A DNA stretch of 52,033 bases from positions 1 through 52,033 of the forward strand of contig NZ_FOZP01000011.1 of assembly GCF_900116115.1 (NCBI RefSeq), read 5' to 3'. This stretch comes from Lutibacter maritimus (GTDB lineage: Bacteria; Bacteroidota; Bacteroidia; Flavobacteriales; Flavobacteriaceae). How positions within the stretch are numbered: position 1 is the stretch's first letter; the number at the start of each line of letters is the position of its first letter. The translations under genes were made by a program, and so were the position numbers. This document shows positions 28,797-36,813 of this stretch, one piece after another. The notes beneath the pieces were generated by a model, which had not been told where the DNA came from, did not search any database, and saw nothing but the letters and a program-made list of their open reading frames with translations.

Positions 28797-29657
28797 TTAA
28801 TGATTTAATGTTCCAGTATTTACAATTGGCGCTACATCTTTATCAGAACAAAGTACTACCATTAAATTGCTTACCATTGCAGCTTTACGTTCTTCGTCTA
28901 AATCAACAATATTGTCTTTACTTAGTTTATGCAGCGCCATTTCTACCATTCCAACAGCTCCTTCAACAATTTTATGACGTGCAGCAATAATTGCGGTTGC
29001 TTGTTGACGTTTTAACATAGCACTTGCAATTTCTTGTGCGTAGGCTAAATAACCTATTCTGGCTTCTAAAACTTCAATTCCAGCCATTTCTAAGCGTTCA
29101 GATAACTCTAGTTCAAGAGCTTCGCTTACTTCGTTTACACTAGCTCTTAGTGTAATTTCTTCAGCTTTTCCGTCATCTTCAAAATTATCATAAGGATATA
29201 AACTGGCAAGTTTTCTAACTGCTGCATCAGATTGTACGCGTACAAAATTTTCATAATTGTCAACATCAAAAGCAGCTTTATAGGTATCTTTTACTTTCCA
29301 AACTGCAATAGTACTTATCATAATTGGGTTTCCCAGTTTATCATTTACTTTTACACGTTCACTATCAAAATTACTTGCTCTTAATGAAATACTTTTTTTA
29401 GTATACAGTGGATTTGCCCAATAAAAACCATTCTCTTTTACAGTACCAATATATTTCCCAAAAAGTAATAGTACTTTTGATGTATTTGGATTTACTAAAA
29501 AGAAGCCTGGAATTGTAATTATTGTTAAAATTAAAAGCGCAATAAATAAGCCTAAAATTGAATATACTAAGCCGCATATTCCTCCTGCGATTAACAGAAC
29601 AAGCACAAATAGCATAAAATAGCCATTTGATAATTTAATAATTTTTTCTTGAGTCAT
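28797..29657 (-). CDS. SPFH/band 7 (stomatin-like) membrane protein
   Basis: I place the start at 29657 (MTQEKIIKLSNGYFML), giving 286 residues. An upstream in-frame ATG at 29738 would add 27 residues rich in Tyr, Leu and Ile and would lie upstream of the likely promoter. Two membrane helices (about 12-55) are followed by an SPFH domain (NTSKVLLLFGKYIGTVKENG, GFYWANPLYTKKSISLR). Conserved KLGNPIMISTIAVWKVKDT and the ERLEMAGIEVLEARIGYLAY helix follow. Such proteins form membrane microdomain scaffolds. The direct neighbours are the mini-protein operon downstream and a divergent nuclease gene. Confidence 0.9.
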   Translation of the reverse strand: MTQEKIIKLSNGYFMLFVLVLLIAGGICGLVYSILGLFIALLILTIITIPGFFLVNPNTSKVLLLFGKYIGTVKENGFYWANPLYTKKSISLRASNFDSERVKVNDKLGNPIMISTIAVWKVKDTYKAAFDVDNYENFVRVQSDAAVRKLASLYPYDNFEDDGKAEEITLRASVNEVSEALELELSERLEMAGIEVLEARIGYLAYAQEIASAMLKRQQATAIIAARHKIVEGAVGMVEMALHKLSKDNIVDLDEERKAAMVSNLMVVLCSDKDVAPIVNTGTLNH

Positions 29658-29691
29658 GATGTTGATTTTTAATGATATTAAAATGATATTA

Positions 29692-29724
29692 TAAAGATAT
29701 GAATTTTTTTTAAAGAAATACAAA
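29692..29724 (-). promoter_or_regulatory. Promoter for the SPFH gene
   Basis: On the minus strand TTTG (29724-29721) is followed after 21 bases by TATCTTTA (29699-29692), a one-mismatch TAnnTTTG. It lies just upstream of the ATG at 29657 and so supports that start over the one at 29738. Confidence 0.5.
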
Positions 29725-29769
29725 TAAATCATGGACATTATTTATATCTTAGCAAAAAAAATATTTTAA

Positions 29770-30558
29770 ATGAAAACATATAAATTGTTGCCTATTTTAT
29801 TGGCTTTTACGTTTGTTTTATCTTCAGTAAATGCTTCAAATCCTGAGTGGGGAGCAACAGGACACAGAACAATTGGAAAAATTGCAGAAGGTTATTTAAC
29901 ATCAAAAGCAAAACGAAAAGTTGAAGAGTTATTAAATGGTAAAAGTTTGGCATTGGTTTCTACCTTTGGAGATGATATTAAATCAGACAAAAGATATAAA
30001 GAATTTTACACTTGGCATTATATAAATATGCCGTTTGATGTAAAATATGAAGATTCTGAAAAAAATAAAGATGGAGACTTAGTGAGTGGAATTAATAAAT
30101 GTAAAGAGGTTTTGTTAGATAAAAATGCTTCAAAAGAGGATAAGGCTTTTTATTTAAAAATGTTAGTACATTTAATGGGAGATTTGCATCAACCAATGCA
30201 TGTTGGCAGATCAGAAGATAAAGGAGGTAATGATATACAGGTAAGATGGTTTAATGATGGAACTAATTTACACTCTGTATGGGATTCTAAAATGATAGAA
30301 CATTATAATATGACTTTTACGGAGTTGGCAGACAACACTGATAAAATTTCTAAAGAACAAATTAAGTATTTACAAAAGGGTTCTATTGCTGATTGGGCAA
30401 ATGAAACGCAACAATTAGCTATTAAAGTTTATGGATCTGCTGAGGTTGGAGAAAAGTTAGGTTACAATTATGTATATAATAATTTTGAATTAGTTCGTTC
30501 TCAATTGCAAGTAGGAGGGATTAGGTTGGCTGAGGTTTTAAATACTATTTTTAGCTAA
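29770..30558 (+). CDS. S1/P1-type zinc nuclease
   Basis: The 262-residue protein has a signal peptide (LLPILLAFTFVLSSVNA) and the S1/P1 nuclease fold, which cleaves single-stranded DNA and RNA with three zinc ions. All nine ligand positions of the family can be matched: W27 and H32 in WGATGH, D68, H83 in TWHYIN, H134 and D138 in VHLMGDLHQP, H144 in MHVG, and H168 and D172 in HSVWD. The spacing between these residues agrees with P1 nuclease. The mature protein would begin near W27, the classic N-terminal ligand. It is probably periplasmic or exported and scavenges nucleic acids. Confidence 0.93.
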   Translation: MKTYKLLPILLAFTFVLSSVNASNPEWGATGHRTIGKIAEGYLTSKAKRKVEELLNGKSLALVSTFGDDIKSDKRYKEFYTWHYINMPFDVKYEDSEKNKDGDLVSGINKCKEVLLDKNASKEDKAFYLKMLVHLMGDLHQPMHVGRSEDKGGNDIQVRWFNDGTNLHSVWDSKMIEHYNMTFTELADNTDKISKEQIKYLQKGSIADWANETQQLAIKVYGSAEVGEKLGYNYVYNNFELVRSQLQVGGIRLAEVLNTIFS

Positions 30559-30564
30559 ATTATA

Positions 30565-31458
30565 TTATTTATTATAGGTGTTCCAACGTCTTTTTTCACG
30601 AATTAAAAGTGAATTAAATTTATTTGGAACATCTATTTTAAAATGTAAAGGTGTAAATGTTTTTGGATGCAATAATGTAATTTCAGTTGCAGCTAAAAAA
30701 AGTCCTTTACCTTTATGTAACGTTTCTTGGTTACCATAAAGTTTATCACCTAAAATAGGATGACCAATTGACGATAAATGAATTCTTATTTGATGTGTTC
30801 TACCTGTTTTTGGAGCAACTTTTAAACAGGTTAGATTATTATATTTTAAAGACTTAACAACTTTAATAATCTCAAAACTTGTTTCAGCATTTTTATTTTC
30901 AATAGTTGTTGTAATTACCTGTTTATTAAGTACTTCTCCAATTACTATTGTACAATATTTTTTTTGAATAGTTTGGTTCATAAATTGATTTCCTAATTCA
31001 ATTTGTGCAGTTTTTGTTTTGGCAATTAATAAAATCCCTGATGTTTGGTTATCCAATCTATGAACAGGCGTTGGTTTAAATAATTTATCAGTAGCAGTGC
31101 TTTCGGTTAAATTAAAAGGCAAAGCGTTAAAAATATTTTTAAAAGCATTGCTACTAACTGTAATTCCTGGGGGTTTATTAATAACAGCCAAATGTTCATC
31201 TTCAAAAATAACTTCTAAACTATATTCATATACCTTAGGTTTGTTTGATGGATTTTCAATTAACTCTATACTTTGGCCAAAGTTAATCCAACTACCTGTT
31301 TGTGCTATTTTCCCATTTAATAAAACTTGACCATTTTTTATGGCTTTTTTTATACCACTTTTTGATGGAATAAATTCTTTAAAAATTGATGGAGCATATT
31401 CTTGTAAACGAATATTTTCGATATTTTTTGGAACAATATGTGTATGGATCGATTTTAT
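30565..31458 (-). CDS. RluA-family pseudouridine synthase without a canonical start codon
   Basis: The catalytic domain is clear: VINKPPG, HRLDNQTSGILLIAK with the catalytic Asp, TGRTHQIRIHLSSIGHPILG and a final beta-strand. The first ATG/GTG/TTG codon in frame is the TTG at 31191, inside EDEHLAVINKPPG, and that start would delete the N-terminus. The frame stays open and family-like up to a TAA at 31470-31468. It encodes an S4-like domain (RLQEYAPSIFKEFIPSKSG, IKKAIKNGQVLLNGKIAQTG) and THIVPKNIENI. The codon at the place where homologues begin with Met (KSIHTHIVP) is ATA at 31458. Either ATA is used as a start or the start codon has been lost. Convergent with the S1/P1 gene by 6 bases. Confidence 0.7.
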   Translation of the reverse strand: MKSIHTHIVPKNIENIRLQEYAPSIFKEFIPSKSGIKKAIKNGQVLLNGKIAQTGSWINFGQSIELIENPSNKPKVYEYSLEVIFEDEHLAVINKPPGITVSSNAFKNIFNALPFNLTESTATDKLFKPTPVHRLDNQTSGILLIAKTKTAQIELGNQFMNQTIQKKYCTIVIGEVLNKQVITTTIENKNAETSFEIIKVVKSLKYNNLTCLKVAPKTGRTHQIRIHLSSIGHPILGDKLYGNQETLHKGKGLFLAATEITLLHPKTFTPLHFKIDVPNKFNSLLIREKRRWNTYNK

Positions 31459-31500
31459 AACGTGAGATTATTAAATTAGATTCTATTACAAAGACGATTG

Positions 31501-31508
31501 TAAAAGTA
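31501..31508 (-). promoter_or_regulatory. Probable -7 box for the RluA gene
   Basis: On the minus strand TACTTTTA, a one-mismatch TAnnTTTG, lies about 43 bases upstream of the ATA at 31458. Its position favours translation of the S4-like N-terminal region rather than a start at 31191. Confidence 0.4.
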
Positions 31509-31549
31509 TATAGTTACGCTCTTATAACCTTCATCTTATTAATAAAATG

Positions 31550-31933
31550 TTAAATTAAACTTTTATAGTGTAGTAAATCAACAATTTCTTTGTAATCAAA
31601 CGCTAATTGTAATTTTTGTGTTTCATTAAATGTAAACCAGTTATAATCTACAACTTCTTCTTCCTGAATTTTAATATTTCCAGTCCATTTTCCTAAAAAT
31701 CGATAAAATTTTCTGCCTTGCCAATCACCAGTTTTAATAATTTCAGTAGGTAAAAAATCTAAATTACATTCTTCTTTTACTTCTCTAATTACATTTTGTT
31801 CTGCGGTTTCTCCAGGTTCAGCTCTTCCGCCTGGGCAGCCCCAATAGCCTGCGTATAATTGTGTATAATTAGAGCGTTGAAGTAATAGAATTTTTTTTCT
31901 TTGAATAATGATGCCAGAAGCAGAAAGTACCAT
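31550..31933 (-). CDS. Nudix hydrolase
   Basis: I use the ATG at 31933 (MVLSASGIIIQRKKILLLQR), giving 127 residues. A GTG eight codons earlier is possible but would start inside the preceding gene's stop region. The Nudix box is visible as GRAEPGETAEQNVIREVKEE, with metal-binding RE..EE, followed by CNL instead of the usual xGU, so the conserved last Gly is replaced by Asn. Small Nudix proteins of this kind hydrolyse nucleoside diphosphate derivatives. The substrate is unknown. It is cotranscribed with the secreted protein gene upstream, 7 bases away. Confidence 0.88.
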   Translation of the reverse strand: MVLSASGIIIQRKKILLLQRSNYTQLYAGYWGCPGGRAEPGETAEQNVIREVKEECNLDFLPTEIIKTGDWQGRKFYRFLGKWTGNIKIQEEEVVDYNWFTFNETQKLQLAFDYKEIVDLLHYKSLI

Positions 31934-31940
31934 AATTTTT

Positions 31941-32618
31941 TTAATAAAATAAAACACCTAATGTAGCAATTTCTCCTGTTGATAAACCCCATTCTTTGGA
32001 AGAAATAAGAGTTCCGTTTGCGTCGTAAATATTTAATTCGGCAGTATTTGGACCAGAGAGTCCTTGATTAAGTGCTTGAAAATCAATTTTATTATAACCT
32101 TTTTCAAGCGTAAGGTAATAAACGTAATAATTTCCTTTTAAACCAATATTATCACTTACAACTTGTTCGTTAATATAAATTCTAATTCTATCTCCATCAA
32201 CATAACTGTAATCTCTACATTCAATTTTTACAGTTTTAGTTTTACTGTTTAAGGTTCCGAGGCTTACAGATGTTTTTAATTTTTTGTGGGTAACATCTTC
32301 GTTGTTCCAATATTTTTTTCCAGTGATATCTCTATCTTCGGGTAACGTTTCTAGCAAAAAGTTAGAATTATTTGTGGTGTTATATTTATTTAAATTATTA
32401 TTTATAGCATTTGTATTAACTTTTTCTTCAATTTTAAGATCTAAATTGGTATTCGGATTTATTTTAACTTTAGAAAAATCTACTTTAAGTTGTCCATTAT
32501 TTTTAGGCAAAGTAACTTCATTATCTATTTTTTTTACTTTTGAAGTGTCGTTTTGTGAAAACACTGTTAATGAAGTGAAACTTATAAGCAGAAAAAAGTA
32601 TAAATATTGAAATTTCAT
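31941..32618 (-). CDS. Conserved flavobacterial secreted protein
   Basis: The 225-residue protein has a signal peptide (YLYFFLLISFTSLTVFSQ), a low-complexity Asn/Lys-rich middle (about 20-90) and a compact C-terminal domain (about 110-225). In that domain DYSYVDGDRIRIYINEQVV, GLKGNYYVYYLTLEKGYNKI, FQALNQGLSGPNTAEL and KEWGLSTGEIATLGV are well formed and family-like. I recall this C-terminal pattern in other Flavobacteriaceae, without a known function. The domain reads as a small beta-sandwich. A Nudix gene follows after 7 bases. Confidence 0.8.
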   Translation of the reverse strand: MKFQYLYFFLLISFTSLTVFSQNDTSKVKKIDNEVTLPKNNGQLKVDFSKVKINPNTNLDLKIEEKVNTNAINNNLNKYNTTNNSNFLLETLPEDRDITGKKYWNNEDVTHKKLKTSVSLGTLNSKTKTVKIECRDYSYVDGDRIRIYINEQVVSDNIGLKGNYYVYYLTLEKGYNKIDFQALNQGLSGPNTAELNIYDANGTLISSKEWGLSTGEIATLGVLFY

Positions 32619-32694
32619 TTTTTATTTTATTTAAACTATAGTAACAATAAAAGTGCCAATTATTAATATAACTTATTTTGGAGTCAAAAATAAT

Positions 32695-32726
32695 AAAAAA
32701 TGCTTCAAATTAATTTGAAGCATTTT
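32695..32726 (-). terminator. Terminator after htpG
   Basis: A near-perfect palindrome (AAAATGCTTCAAA, TTAA, TTTGAAGCATTTT) is followed on the minus strand by TTATTATTTTT. It sits about 34 bases past the htpG stop. Confidence 0.82.
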
Positions 32727-32760
32727 ATAATTGTTTGTTAAACTGTATGATATACGATGA

Positions 32761-34650
32761 TTATTTTATCATTTGAAAACTACGTTTAATAAAATTAGTT
32801 AACTCTTCACCTTTTAAAAGGTTTTGAGATAAACGTGCCAAATCAAAAGCTTGTTTAATTAAACGTTCTTGTTTCTTTTCTGTTTTTGTATTTAAAATTT
32901 CACCAATTAATTCATTATTTGTATTCACAACAAGATTGTACATTTCTGGAAAATTGCCCATTCCCATAAAACCACCGCCACCAGTTGCTTGCATTTCTTT
33001 CATTCTACGCATAAATTCTGGTTGGGTAATTATAAACGGATTTGCATTAGAGTCCATTGCTTCTAATTGAACAGTATATGTTTCTTTTGGAATAGCGTTT
33101 TCAATAATTGGTTTTAACGTTTCTTTTTCTTCATCTGATAATTTGCTAATTTTATCTTCATTTTTGTTAATTAAATTATCAATATGATCAGCATCAACTC
33201 TTGCAAAATGGATATTTTCTTTGCTACTTTCTAATTTTTGAATTAAATGCGAAACAATTGGAGAATCTAACAATAAAACTTCGTATCCTTTTTCTTTAGC
33301 AGCATCAATATAACTGTGTTGGGTTTTTTCATCCGAAGCATATAAAATTACAACTTTATCATCTTTATCAGTTTGTGCAGGTTTTATTTTTTCAATTAAT
33401 TCATCAAAAATAAAATACTCTTTGTTTACTGTTGGGTACAATGCAAATTTGTCAGATTTTTCGAAGAATTTCTCTTCAGAAAGCATTCCATACTCAATAA
33501 TAATTTTAATATCGTCCCATTTTTCTTCAAAAGCTTTTCGGTCGTTTTTAAATAAACTTACCAATTTATCAGCAACTTTACGAGTGATATAACTTGATAT
33601 TTTTTTAACAGCTCCATCAGCTTGTAAATATGAACGAGATACGTTTAAAGGAATGTCTGGTGAGTCAATTACACCACGTAACATTTGTAAGAAATCTGGT
33701 ACAATTCCTTCTACATTATCAGTTACAAATACTTGATTTTGATATAGTTGAATTCTGTCTTTAGTTGGATCTACGTTTTTGCTGATTTTTGGGAAATATA
33801 AAATTCCTGTTAAGTTAAAAGGATAGTCTACATTTAAGTGAATGTTAAATAAAGGATCTTCAAATTGCATTGGATACAATTCTCTGTAAAACTCTTTATA
33901 ATCTTCATCTTTTAAATCAGTAGGATTTTTTGTCCATGCTGGAGTTGGATTGTTTACAATATTGTCTACAGTAATTTTTTCAGGTTTTGCATCTTCTGCA
34001 GCTCCTTCTGGTAATGGTAAAGTTTTTTCTTTTGTTCCAAATTTAATTGGAATTGGCATAAATTTATTGTATTTATTTAGCAGTTGTGTTATTCTGCTTT
34101 CTTCTAAAAACTCTAAAGAATCGTCATCAATATGTAACACAATTTCAGTTCCTCTTTCAGTTTTATCTGTTTCTTCTAAAGTATATTTTGGACTTCCATC
34201 GCATTCCCAACGCACAGCTTTTGCATCATCCGCAAAAGATTTTGTGAAAATTTCTACTTTACTTGCCACCATAAATGATGAGTAAAATCCTAGTCCGAAA
34301 TGACCAATTATTCCTGAATCTTCAACTTTATCTTTGTATTTTTCAACAAATTCTTCAGCACCAGAAAAGGCTACTTGGTTTATGTATTTTTCAACTTCTT
34401 CACCAGTCATACCAATTCCTTGGTCAATAATTCTAATTTCTTTTTTGTCTTTATCAACCTTAATTTCAATTATTGGAGAACCAATATCACCTTTAATTTC
34501 ACCTAAAGTTGAAAGATGTTTTAATTTTAAAGTTGCATCAGTTGCATTAGAAATTAATTCACGTAAAAATATTTCGTGATCAGAGTACAAGAATTTTTTA
34601 ATAATAGGAAAAATATTTTCTGCCGTTACATTTATATTTCCAGTTGCCAT
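32761..34650 (-). CDS. htpG: Hsp90 chaperone HtpG
   Basis: The 629-residue protein is a complete bacterial Hsp90. The N-terminal GHKL ATPase is shown by ELISNATDATLKLK, DQGIGMTGEEV and GHFGLGFYSSFMV. The middle domain carries TDLKDEDYKEFYRELYP, RIQLYQNQVFVTDN and PLNVSRSYLQ, and the C-terminal dimerisation domain runs from about residue 500 and includes LIKQAFDLARLSQNLL. The length is standard for the family. It is a cytosolic ATP-dependent chaperone for protein folding under stress. The gene is monocistronic and has an inverted repeat in the divergent promoter region that could give heat or stress control. Confidence 0.96.
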   Translation of the reverse strand: MATGNINVTAENIFPIIKKFLYSDHEIFLRELISNATDATLKLKHLSTLGEIKGDIGSPIIEIKVDKDKKEIRIIDQGIGMTGEEVEKYINQVAFSGAEEFVEKYKDKVEDSGIIGHFGLGFYSSFMVASKVEIFTKSFADDAKAVRWECDGSPKYTLEETDKTERGTEIVLHIDDDSLEFLEESRITQLLNKYNKFMPIPIKFGTKEKTLPLPEGAAEDAKPEKITVDNIVNNPTPAWTKNPTDLKDEDYKEFYRELYPMQFEDPLFNIHLNVDYPFNLTGILYFPKISKNVDPTKDRIQLYQNQVFVTDNVEGIVPDFLQMLRGVIDSPDIPLNVSRSYLQADGAVKKISSYITRKVADKLVSLFKNDRKAFEEKWDDIKIIIEYGMLSEEKFFEKSDKFALYPTVNKEYFIFDELIEKIKPAQTDKDDKVVILYASDEKTQHSYIDAAKEKGYEVLLLDSPIVSHLIQKLESSKENIHFARVDADHIDNLINKNEDKISKLSDEEKETLKPIIENAIPKETYTVQLEAMDSNANPFIITQPEFMRRMKEMQATGGGGFMGMGNFPEMYNLVVNTNNELIGEILNTKTEKKQERLIKQAFDLARLSQNLLKGEELTNFIKRSFQMIK

Positions 34651-34716
34651 ATGTATAATTTTTTTTAATTTATTATTAATGAATTTATATAGTCAAATAG
34701 AATACCAAACAAAAAA

Positions 34717-34735
34717 TTATGACAAACTGACATAA
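34717..34735. promoter_or_regulatory. Inverted repeat between htpG and the nitroreductase gene
   Basis: TTATGACAAACTGACATAA is a 19-base imperfect palindrome (TTATG-a-CA, aac, TG-a-CATAA) located about 67 bases upstream of htpG and just upstream of the opposite promoter. It is placed as a stress-regulator operator might be, but the binder is unknown. Confidence 0.4.
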
Positions 34736-34737
34736 TG

Positions 34738-34769
34738 TTGTTTCATTATAGTTTTATTTTTTAACTTTA
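34738..34769 (+). promoter_or_regulatory. Promoter for the deiodinase-like gene
   Basis: TTG (34738-34740) is followed after 21 bases by TAACTTTA (34762-34769), a one-mismatch TAnnTTTG box. It lies 20 bases before the ATG at 34789. Confidence 0.45.
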
Positions 34770-34788
34770 TTAATAAATTTTAAAAATC

Positions 34789-35481
34789 ATGCACACAGAT
34801 GATTCTATTTTAGTTGATGGATTTAAACATATTAAATATCATCAGCATAATTTTTCTGAAAATGAAATGCGCGTAAATTCTGAAACGTATTTTAACAATA
34901 TTAGTCAAAGAAGGTCAGTACGTAATTTTTCTAATAAGGCTTTTTCAATTGATATTATTGAAAATTTAATTAAAACTGCTTCGTCAGCACCTTCTGGAGC
35001 CAATAAACAACCTTGGACTTTTTGTGTTGTAAAAAATGCTAAAATAAAAAAGCGAATTAGAGAAGCTGCGGAAGAAGAAGAACGAAAAAGTTATAGTGAA
35101 AGAATGAATGATGAATGGTTAAACGATTTAAAACATTTAGGAACGGATGCAAATAAGCCTTTTTTAGAAATAGCACCTTATTTAATAGTTGTTTTTAAAA
35201 AACCTTTTGAATATGATAAACAAGGCAACAAGCATCAAAACTATTATGTAAATGAATCTGTTGGTTTAGCTTGTGGGTTTTTAATTTCAGCCATTCATAA
35301 TGCAGGTTTGGTAACGTTAACACACACACCAAGTCCAATGCGTTTTTTAGAAAAAATATTAAATAGGCCAGATAATGAACGCGCTTTTTTATTGTTACCA
35401 GTTGGGTATGCATCTGAAGATGCATATGTTCCTGATATTCAGAAGAAAAATTTGAATGAGGTTATGAAAATTTATGAATAA
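34789..35481 (+). CDS. Iodotyrosine deiodinase-like nitroreductase
   Basis: The 230-residue flavoprotein belongs to the nitroreductase superfamily and aligns closely with mammalian iodotyrosine deiodinase. Shared segments are RRSVRNFSNKAF, SSAPSGANKQPWTFCVVKNA, LACGFLISAIHNAGLVTLTH and FLLLPVGYASEDAYVPD. The three residues that grip the zwitterion of halotyrosine in the human enzyme (E157, Y161, K182) align with E98, Y102 and K123, in SYSERM with its preceding acidic run and in NKPFLEIAP. FMN is held by the N-terminal Arg-Arg-Ser (41-43). It has no membrane anchor, as in the other bacterial deiodinases. The role is probably reductive dehalogenation of halotyrosines. Confidence 0.85.
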   Translation: MHTDDSILVDGFKHIKYHQHNFSENEMRVNSETYFNNISQRRSVRNFSNKAFSIDIIENLIKTASSAPSGANKQPWTFCVVKNAKIKKRIREAAEEEERKSYSERMNDEWLNDLKHLGTDANKPFLEIAPYLIVVFKKPFEYDKQGNKHQNYYVNESVGLACGFLISAIHNAGLVTLTHTPSPMRFLEKILNRPDNERAFLLLPVGYASEDAYVPDIQKKNLNEVMKIYE

Positions 35482-35534
35482 TTTTATACAAAAATTTGTA
35501 AATACTTACTAATTATTAGATGATTCATTTATAG

Positions 35535-35565
35535 TTGTATTACATTGTAGTTTTTAGTATGTTTG
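35535..35565 (+). promoter_or_regulatory. Promoter for the FabH-like gene
   Basis: TTG (35535-35537) is followed after 20 bases by TATGTTTG (35558-35565), a full TAnnTTTG match, 31 bases before the ATG at 35597. Confidence 0.55.
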
Positions 35566-35596
35566 ATATATTAAATTAAAACCAAAATAAAAAAAT

Positions 35597-36604
35597 ATGT
35601 ATAATTCTAAAATAACTGGACTTGGTTTCTATGTGCCTGATAATGTGGTTACAAATGAAGATTTGACCAAATTTATGGATACTAGTGATGAATGGATTCA
35701 GGAAAGAACAGGCATAAAAGAACGAAGATGGATTAAGGATGGAAGTGAGGATACTTCTGCAGTTATGGGAGCAAAAGCTTCTAGAATAGCCATTGAGCGT
35801 GCTGGATTAACTTCAAAAGATATAGATTTTATTGTTTTTGCAACTTTAAGTCCTGATTATTATTTTCCAGGATGTGGTGTACAAATTCAAAATATGTTAG
35901 ACATGCGAACTGTTGGAGCTTTGGATGTTAGAAACCAATGCTCAGGTTTTATTTATGCGCTTTCTGTTGCCGATCAATTTATTAAAACAGGAATGTATAA
36001 AAATATATTAGTTGTAGGTTCTGAATTTCATTCAGGAGGTTTAGATAAAACAACTAGAGGTAGAGGCGTATCTGTAATTTTTGGCGATGGAGCAGGTGCT
36101 GTTGTTTTGTCAAGAACTGAAGATAATACGAAAGGAATACTATCATCTCATTTATTTTCTGAAGGCGCACATGCAGAGGAATTAACTGTTTTAGCACCAA
36201 GTATTAGACATTGGGTTCCTGAAATTTTAGAGGCAAATGATGAAAATGATGAATCGTATTTTCCATATATGAACGGAACTTTTGTGTTTAAACACGCAGT
36301 TGTTCGTTTTTCAGAAGCAATAATGGCAGGATTAGAAACTAATAATTTACAAGTTTCAGATATTAATATGTTAATCCCACATCAAGCTAATTTGCGAATT
36401 TCTCAATTTATTCAAAAGAAATTTAGGTTACAAGATGATCAGATTTATAATAATATTATGAAATATGGTAATACAACTGCTGCATCTGTAGTAATTGCAT
36501 TAACTGAAGCTTGGGAAAAAGGTAAAATTAAAGACAATGATTTGGTTGTTTTAGCTGCTTTTGGTAGTGGATTTACTTGGGGAAGTGTAATAATGCGTTG
36601 GTAA
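35597..36604 (+). CDS. 3-oxoacyl-ACP synthase III family protein (FabH-like)
   Basis: The 335-residue enzyme is a KAS III-type thiolase-fold protein that condenses an acyl-CoA with malonyl-ACP. The catalytic triad is C115 in NQCSGFIYAL, H262 in IPHQANLRI and N292 in KYGNTTAAS. The glycine-rich end GSGFTWGSVIMRW is typical. It is not in a fatty-acid operon (no plsX, rpmF or acpP nearby), so it is more likely a specialised or secondary FabH than the main one. It carries an insertion of about 15 acidic residues at 212-222 (EANDENDES). It stands alone, followed by a strong terminator. Confidence 0.9.
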   Translation: MYNSKITGLGFYVPDNVVTNEDLTKFMDTSDEWIQERTGIKERRWIKDGSEDTSAVMGAKASRIAIERAGLTSKDIDFIVFATLSPDYYFPGCGVQIQNMLDMRTVGALDVRNQCSGFIYALSVADQFIKTGMYKNILVVGSEFHSGGLDKTTRGRGVSVIFGDGAGAVVLSRTEDNTKGILSSHLFSEGAHAEELTVLAPSIRHWVPEILEANDENDESYFPYMNGTFVFKHAVVRFSEAIMAGLETNNLQVSDINMLIPHQANLRISQFIQKKFRLQDDQIYNNIMKYGNTTAASVVIALTEAWEKGKIKDNDLVVLAAFGSGFTWGSVIMRW

Positions 36605-36626
36605 ATTATTAAATAGTATAAAATTT

Positions 36627-36663
36627 AAAAGCCTCTAAAATGCAAGTTTAGAGGCTTTTTTTT
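36627..36663 (+). terminator. Terminator after the FabH-like gene
   Basis: A 13-bp stem (AAAAGCCTCTAAA / TTTAGAGGCTTTT) with a 7-base loop is followed by T residues. Confidence 0.9.
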
Positions 36664-36813
36664 AAAAAGATGTTTTTTAACTAATTCAAACAATTAAAGT
36701 ATCTTTTTATTTTAATATTTTTTTGCTCGTGTTTTAATAACAGCGAAACTATTGTTTTATTTTGTGCAACTTGTTAATATTTAGTTAACTAAGTGTCAAC
36801 AATAATTTATTTT

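Noticed and set aside
31192..31458. The idea that the pseudouridine synthase gene truly starts at the TTG at 31191
   Set aside because: That TTG encodes the Leu of the conserved EDEHLAVINKPPG run and would remove the S4-like domain that is readable upstream without any stop.
31789..31992. A 67-codon minus-strand frame across the junction of the Nudix and secreted protein genes
   Set aside because: It overlaps both real genes in another frame, including the Nudix box, and its sequence has no recognisable pattern.
34717..34735. CIRCE element for htpG
   Set aside because: CIRCE has TTAGCACTC-N9-GAGTGCTAA arms; this palindrome has different arms and spacing.
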